The position numbers and the translations under genes are program-made. 5,895 bases of DNA from positions 1 through 5,895 of the forward strand of contig VBHS01000166.1 in assembly GCA_005881295.1 (NCBI GenBank), given 5' to 3'. Position 1 is the first letter of the stretch; every line of letters begins with the position of its first letter. Below, in pieces: positions 2,952 to 5,895 of this stretch. The notes below the pieces were generated by a model. It was not told the DNA's origin and did not search any database. It saw nothing but the letters and a program-made list of their open reading frames with translations. The DNA is from Chloroflexota bacterium (lineage in GTDB: Bacteria; Chloroflexota; Ktedonobacteria; Ktedonobacterales; Ktedonobacteraceae).

Positions 2952-5895
2952 CTAATCCCACTGAGACCAGGCAGTGCGTAATCGGCGGCGTACAAGGCTC
3001 AAACCTGTAGCAACGCCTAAGAGCGTTACGCCAAGAATAGTCAATGCCAGCGGCGTCGGAATTGCCAAATTAGGCAAGAAGAGCGCGTGGAGAGCCGCCA
3101 CAACGATCAGCCCTGCTCCTGTAAGAACAAAGATACGCACGCCTGCTCCAATACCCAGCAGGAGCAGCGCCAGAGCTTCACCTATCAAGACCAGCGTATA
3201 CAGTAAGTTTTCTTCGCTATGTGTGAAACTCAACCAGAGGGTTGGCAGCAAGAGCAGCGCCGCACCTAGAACAGCAATACCTTCCCCAATCATGCGATGC
3301 TCTGGCAATGTCTCATCACGGAGCAGTAGCGGCGCTATTACAGTGAGATATGTAGCAGGAGCCAGGGTGAGCAGATCGAGATTTGCTTGTCCAAATGCCG
3401 CCAAAGTCCAACTCACTACTAGCGATACCAGCAAACCCGCCGAATAGTCACAGCAACGTTGCACAATCTTGTTCTCCTGGATACGGCCGTAACAGAAGGC
3501 CATCAGTGCCAGTACGAACAGCGAACCTGCTCCCACAAAAGCAAGCGGGCCAGAACTAGCGAAAAGACCGCCATTGCCAATGATGACCAGAATGACCAGG
3601 AACTGGCCGCCTATCCCTGCGACATTGTGTAAGAGTGACGCGGGCATGATTTTCGTCAATGGTGTGATAACCTTCCATATTAGTTGCGAGACAAAGATCA
3701 GCACGCATAGTATGGAGAAAGCTACCATCATAGTTGTGATATCCAGGTGCGGCTGCCAGAGCCATATAGCGAGGGCTGCGAAAATCGCAGGTAATACCAG
3801 CACCTCCGGCACGCGCTCCACCAGCATGATGCAGACGGCAATCGCAGTGAAGACCAGGAGACTGTACGCAACTATGCCAGCTTGCGATTCCATGCCAAAG
3901 ATCTGTTGCCAGACTACAGTCCAGATCATCGCTATCAATGAAATCAGGTACCAAGGCCAGCCCCATTCGAATGATGATAGCCTGTACCGAGAGAGCAGTC
4001 CACCAGTAAGCGATAGCGGCCGTTTCGTCATTCGTCCAAACAGCAGACCAATCAAGGCGGTGGCTATAGCGATCCCTATCACCCACTCTATCGAGGCCCG
4101 AGGGGCAAGTAATGTTCCCCAGATGGCAAAACCCGCCACGACGAATAGCCAGTACGGTTGGCGCTCAAAGAGTGCTACGGCGTAGGCTACCAGCGCATAG
4201 AGCATCATTACAACAAGGTAGAAGAGGGGATTTACAGTGGTAGAAGCGCTGTCCATGCCCGTCGATAATGCAGCGACAAAAGCTGTAGCGTAGAATGGTA
4301 AGGCATACTTCAGGAAATTGTTCTTCTTTGCCGACCCAAGGATGGGCAATATAACGGAATGTAGCAGGCCAATAGCCACTCCGACACCAGCATAGAGAAG
4401 GGCAATAACGAGAGGGCGATACAAGTCTCCCAGTTGCGCTGCATCTAGCAGAGCCCAGGCGGTAAATGCTGGTAAGAGCCATAAACAGGGCTCAAGATCT
4501 TCCAGAAGACCAATTGTGTAGAATAACAGGCCAAAGACCACCAATATCCAGCTGGTAGCGAGTAAATGAGCCGGATTCTGGTATCCCACGATCCCGGTCA
4601 TGATAGCACTGAGCAACGCTACGATATAGAGAGGAGAAGCCCATGTTCTATCAAAGCTGCGGCTGACTCCAAAGCCGAGAATAGCTGCCACAGGAGTCAC
4701 GGTTACCAGAACCCAGAATTGGTTGCCGGGGAGAAGCAACGCTACGCTGGCAAAACTAATGACAGGGATGAGCCACCATTTGATCCGAGCCAATGCGGCA
4801 GATGCGTACCATGCCAAGGAGAGCACTGCCAATTCCAGGGCAACAGGAAAAATCACTCCCAACCAGTTTCCCACGATACTTTGTGGAAGGGCACTATACT
4901 GAGAAATGAGGACATCCATAAGGCCTGCTGCTGCTCCATAAAGCAGTCCAATGGCTACCAGTGGCCACTCCCATAGCGTAGCTCGTCCCGACTTTGTCGC
5001 TGATTCTTCGCTAACAGCCAGTGTTCTGTTTGCCATGATGCGGCGTATCGCTACAGCGGCAAAAGGAAGCAGCGCACCGATCAGGAGAGCGACATAGGGA
5101 CGGCTAAAAAGCAGGATGGGTAGAGCCAGCACTGCAAAAACCAACGGCAGGAAAAGCATGCGCTGACGGCGTTGGTATAGCGCAACAGCGTAGAATAGTA
5201 CCGCGAAGCCCAGCAGAAGCATTGATAGATGATCGGCGCCCTGGTTCAAACACAGGCCAAGTGCCAGAAGCGCCTCACCCAGTACCAACACATCGATGGG
5301 GTTTGCCCAGTAGGACCCAAAACGCTGGCGTACAAGCACTGCGATGCCTATCAAAGCAAGGGTCAGCCCCACGAAGAACCAGGCTGGTACGAGATTCAAA
5401 GACAACACAATAGTACTCAATTCCCAATTGAGCAGGAAGCCGCTGAGCAAAAGGAGCCATGGCCAATTATTGTAATGATTTTCAGTTTTTCCCCTGTGGT
5501 TTGCATGTAACAAGATGATACTCATTGTGAGGAGACAGCCCACACCTACGGCAATCAGTTCAGCTGCAGCGGCCCAATTTGGGTGAACGTATAGATTTAG
5601 ATTGCTGTCCAGAGGTATTTGATAGGCCGCAGAAAAGAGTTGTTGCGGCAAGAGGGGTGAGCTGATAAAAGGAGCGAGACATACCAGTACCAGCGCAATT
5701 TGATCCAGTGATCGGCCGAGGTTACCGAGCGGTTGAAGTAGAGGAACAGCGAAACGGTTGAGTGCGTGATAGAGCAGCGCAACACTTACCAACACCAGGG
5801 TGTAGCCACCTTGCGAAAAGTTGAAGACGTAGCAGAAAGCGAGTACACAGGCCAGGAACAAAAGGGCCAGTACGGGCAACTCACGAGTGCGTTTC
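2952..5895 (-). CDS. Giant polytopic membrane protein, N-terminus outside the window
   Basis: One unbroken minus-strand frame of at least 975 codons ending with TAG at 2954-2952. It is almost entirely hydrophobic: by eye about 28-32 membrane-spanning segments separated by short loops, with small charged loops such as HANHRGKTENHYNN and SEESATKSGR. A TTG at 5879 could be read as a start, but no Shine-Dalgarno precedes it and the frame stays open upstream (KRTRE) to the window edge, so I treat the gene as partial. Residues ~187-860 fall into about six degenerate repeats of ~112 residues. The C-terminal pattern (GEALALLLLGIGAGVRIF, then a final helix ending in an RRRLR cluster) recalls large actinobacterial and chloroflexal membrane proteins annotated as SCO7613 C-terminal-domain or DUF2157-like; this resemblance is from memory. 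No catalytic or transport motif is recognised and the function is unknown. It is convergent to the metallo-hydrolase gene. Confidence 0.8.
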   Translation of the reverse strand, partial: KRTRELPVLALLFLACVLAFCYVFNFSQGGYTLVLVSVALLYHALNRFAVPLLQPLGNLGRSLDQIALVLVCLAPFISSPLLPQQLFSAAYQIPLDSNLNLYVHPNWAAAAELIAVGVGCLLTMSIILLHANHRGKTENHYNNWPWLLLLSGFLLNWELSTIVLSLNLVPAWFFVGLTLALIGIAVLVRQRFGSYWANPIDVLVLGEALLALGLCLNQGADHLSMLLLGFAVLFYAVALYQRRQRMLFLPLVFAVLALPILLFSRPYVALLIGALLPFAAVAIRRIMANRTLAVSEESATKSGRATLWEWPLVAIGLLYGAAAGLMDVLISQYSALPQSIVGNWLGVIFPVALELAVLSLAWYASAALARIKWWLIPVISFASVALLLPGNQFWVLVTVTPVAAILGFGVSRSFDRTWASPLYIVALLSAIMTGIVGYQNPAHLLATSWILVVFGLLFYTIGLLEDLEPCLWLLPAFTAWALLDAAQLGDLYRPLVIALLYAGVGVAIGLLHSVILPILGSAKKNNFLKYALPFYATAFVAALSTGMDSASTTVNPLFYLVVMMLYALVAYAVALFERQPYWLFVVAGFAIWGTLLAPRASIEWVIGIAIATALIGLLFGRMTKRPLSLTGGLLSRYRLSSFEWGWPWYLISLIAMIWTVVWQQIFGMESQAGIVAYSLLVFTAIAVCIMLVERVPEVLVLPAIFAALAIWLWQPHLDITTMMVAFSILCVLIFVSQLIWKVITPLTKIMPASLLHNVAGIGGQFLVILVIIGNGGLFASSGPLAFVGAGSLFVLALMAFCYGRIQENKIVQRCCDYSAGLLVSLVVSWTLAAFGQANLDLLTLAPATYLTVIAPLLLRDETLPEHRMIGEGIAVLGAALLLLPTLWLSFTHSEENLLYTLVLIGEALALLLLGIGAGVRIFVLTGAGLIVVAALHALFLPNLAIPTPLALTILGVTLLGVATGLSLVRRRLRTAWSQWD
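3300..5321 (-). repeat. About six tandem ~112-residue membrane repeats inside the giant membrane protein
   Basis: Counting from the TTG at 5879, units begin near residues 187, 303, 409, 522, 637 and 750. Each opens with an aromatic/Trp-Pro entry (SYWANP, LWEWPL, RTWASP, KYALPF, WGWPWY; the sixth is weak) and later has a charged turn followed by a long helix (YQRRQRMLFLP, ARIKWWLIP, EDLEPCLWLLP, FERQPYWLFV, VERVPEVLVLP). Each unit would hold about four helices. The DNA is too diverged to show the repeat, so the duplication is old. Confidence 0.45.

Noticed and set aside
2974..5513. Several plus- and minus-strand open frames of 60-200 codons overlapping the membrane-protein gene
   Set aside because: They have Arg/Ser/Pro- or Cys/His-rich low-complexity translations typical of out-of-frame readings of a hydrophobic gene, with no RBS or domain signature.
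5877..5879. TTG as the true start of the giant membrane protein
   Set aside because: No Shine-Dalgarno precedes it and the frame remains open to the edge of the window, so the gene most likely begins outside.

Overview
This 5.9 kb window carries three substantial genes and one small or broken gene. Base composition is close to 50% G+C, Shine-Dalgarno signals are strong (AAAGGAG), and promoters are sigma-70/A-like. Together with a UlaG-like metallo-beta-lactamase-fold protein and a giant repetitive membrane protein, this would suit a Chloroflexota genome of the Ktedonobacteria type. The taxon is an inference from style, not a proven assignment.

Layout. Bases 1-214 are a leader with a candidate promoter, a palindrome lying on its -10 box, and a tiny open frame ending directly before the first gene. 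Bases 215-1549 (+) encode a carbon-nitrogen hydrolase (nitrilase/aliphatic amidase fold). The catalytic Glu and Lys are present, but alanine sits where the nucleophilic cysteine should be. Its last ~95 codons do not look like nitrilase. They are antisense to a small helix-turn-helix gene that starts at 1570 on the minus strand, has its own good promoter and RBS, and has no stop codon of its own at the expected place. The two genes therefore meet tail to tail and read through each other, which looks like a deletion scar near 1240-1265 or an extreme convergent overlap. Bases 1571-1993 hold the divergent control region of the helix-turn-helix gene and the next (+) gene, including a leader with two Shine-Dalgarno runs, a possible 17-codon leader peptide and a perfect 9-bp hairpin covering the RBS of the most likely start.

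Bases 1994-2803 (+) encode a UlaG-like metallo-beta-lactamase-fold hydrolase with all metal ligands intact. Bases 2804-2951 are a convergent intergenic region with two inverted repeats that may serve as terminators. Bases 2952-5895 (-) are one uninterrupted gene for a very large polytopic membrane protein. It runs off the right edge of the window, so its true N-terminus is not seen. By eye it contains about six degenerate tandem repeats of roughly 112 residues.

Nothing shows that these genes form one pathway. The soluble genes each have their own leader and the membrane protein is convergent to them. The most notable points are the nucleophile-less nitrilase homologue, the stop-less tail-to-tail junction with the DNA-binding gene, the attenuator-like leader of the metallo-hydrolase, and the internal repeat architecture of the membrane protein. 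No tRNA, rRNA, CRISPR array or complete mobile element was seen.
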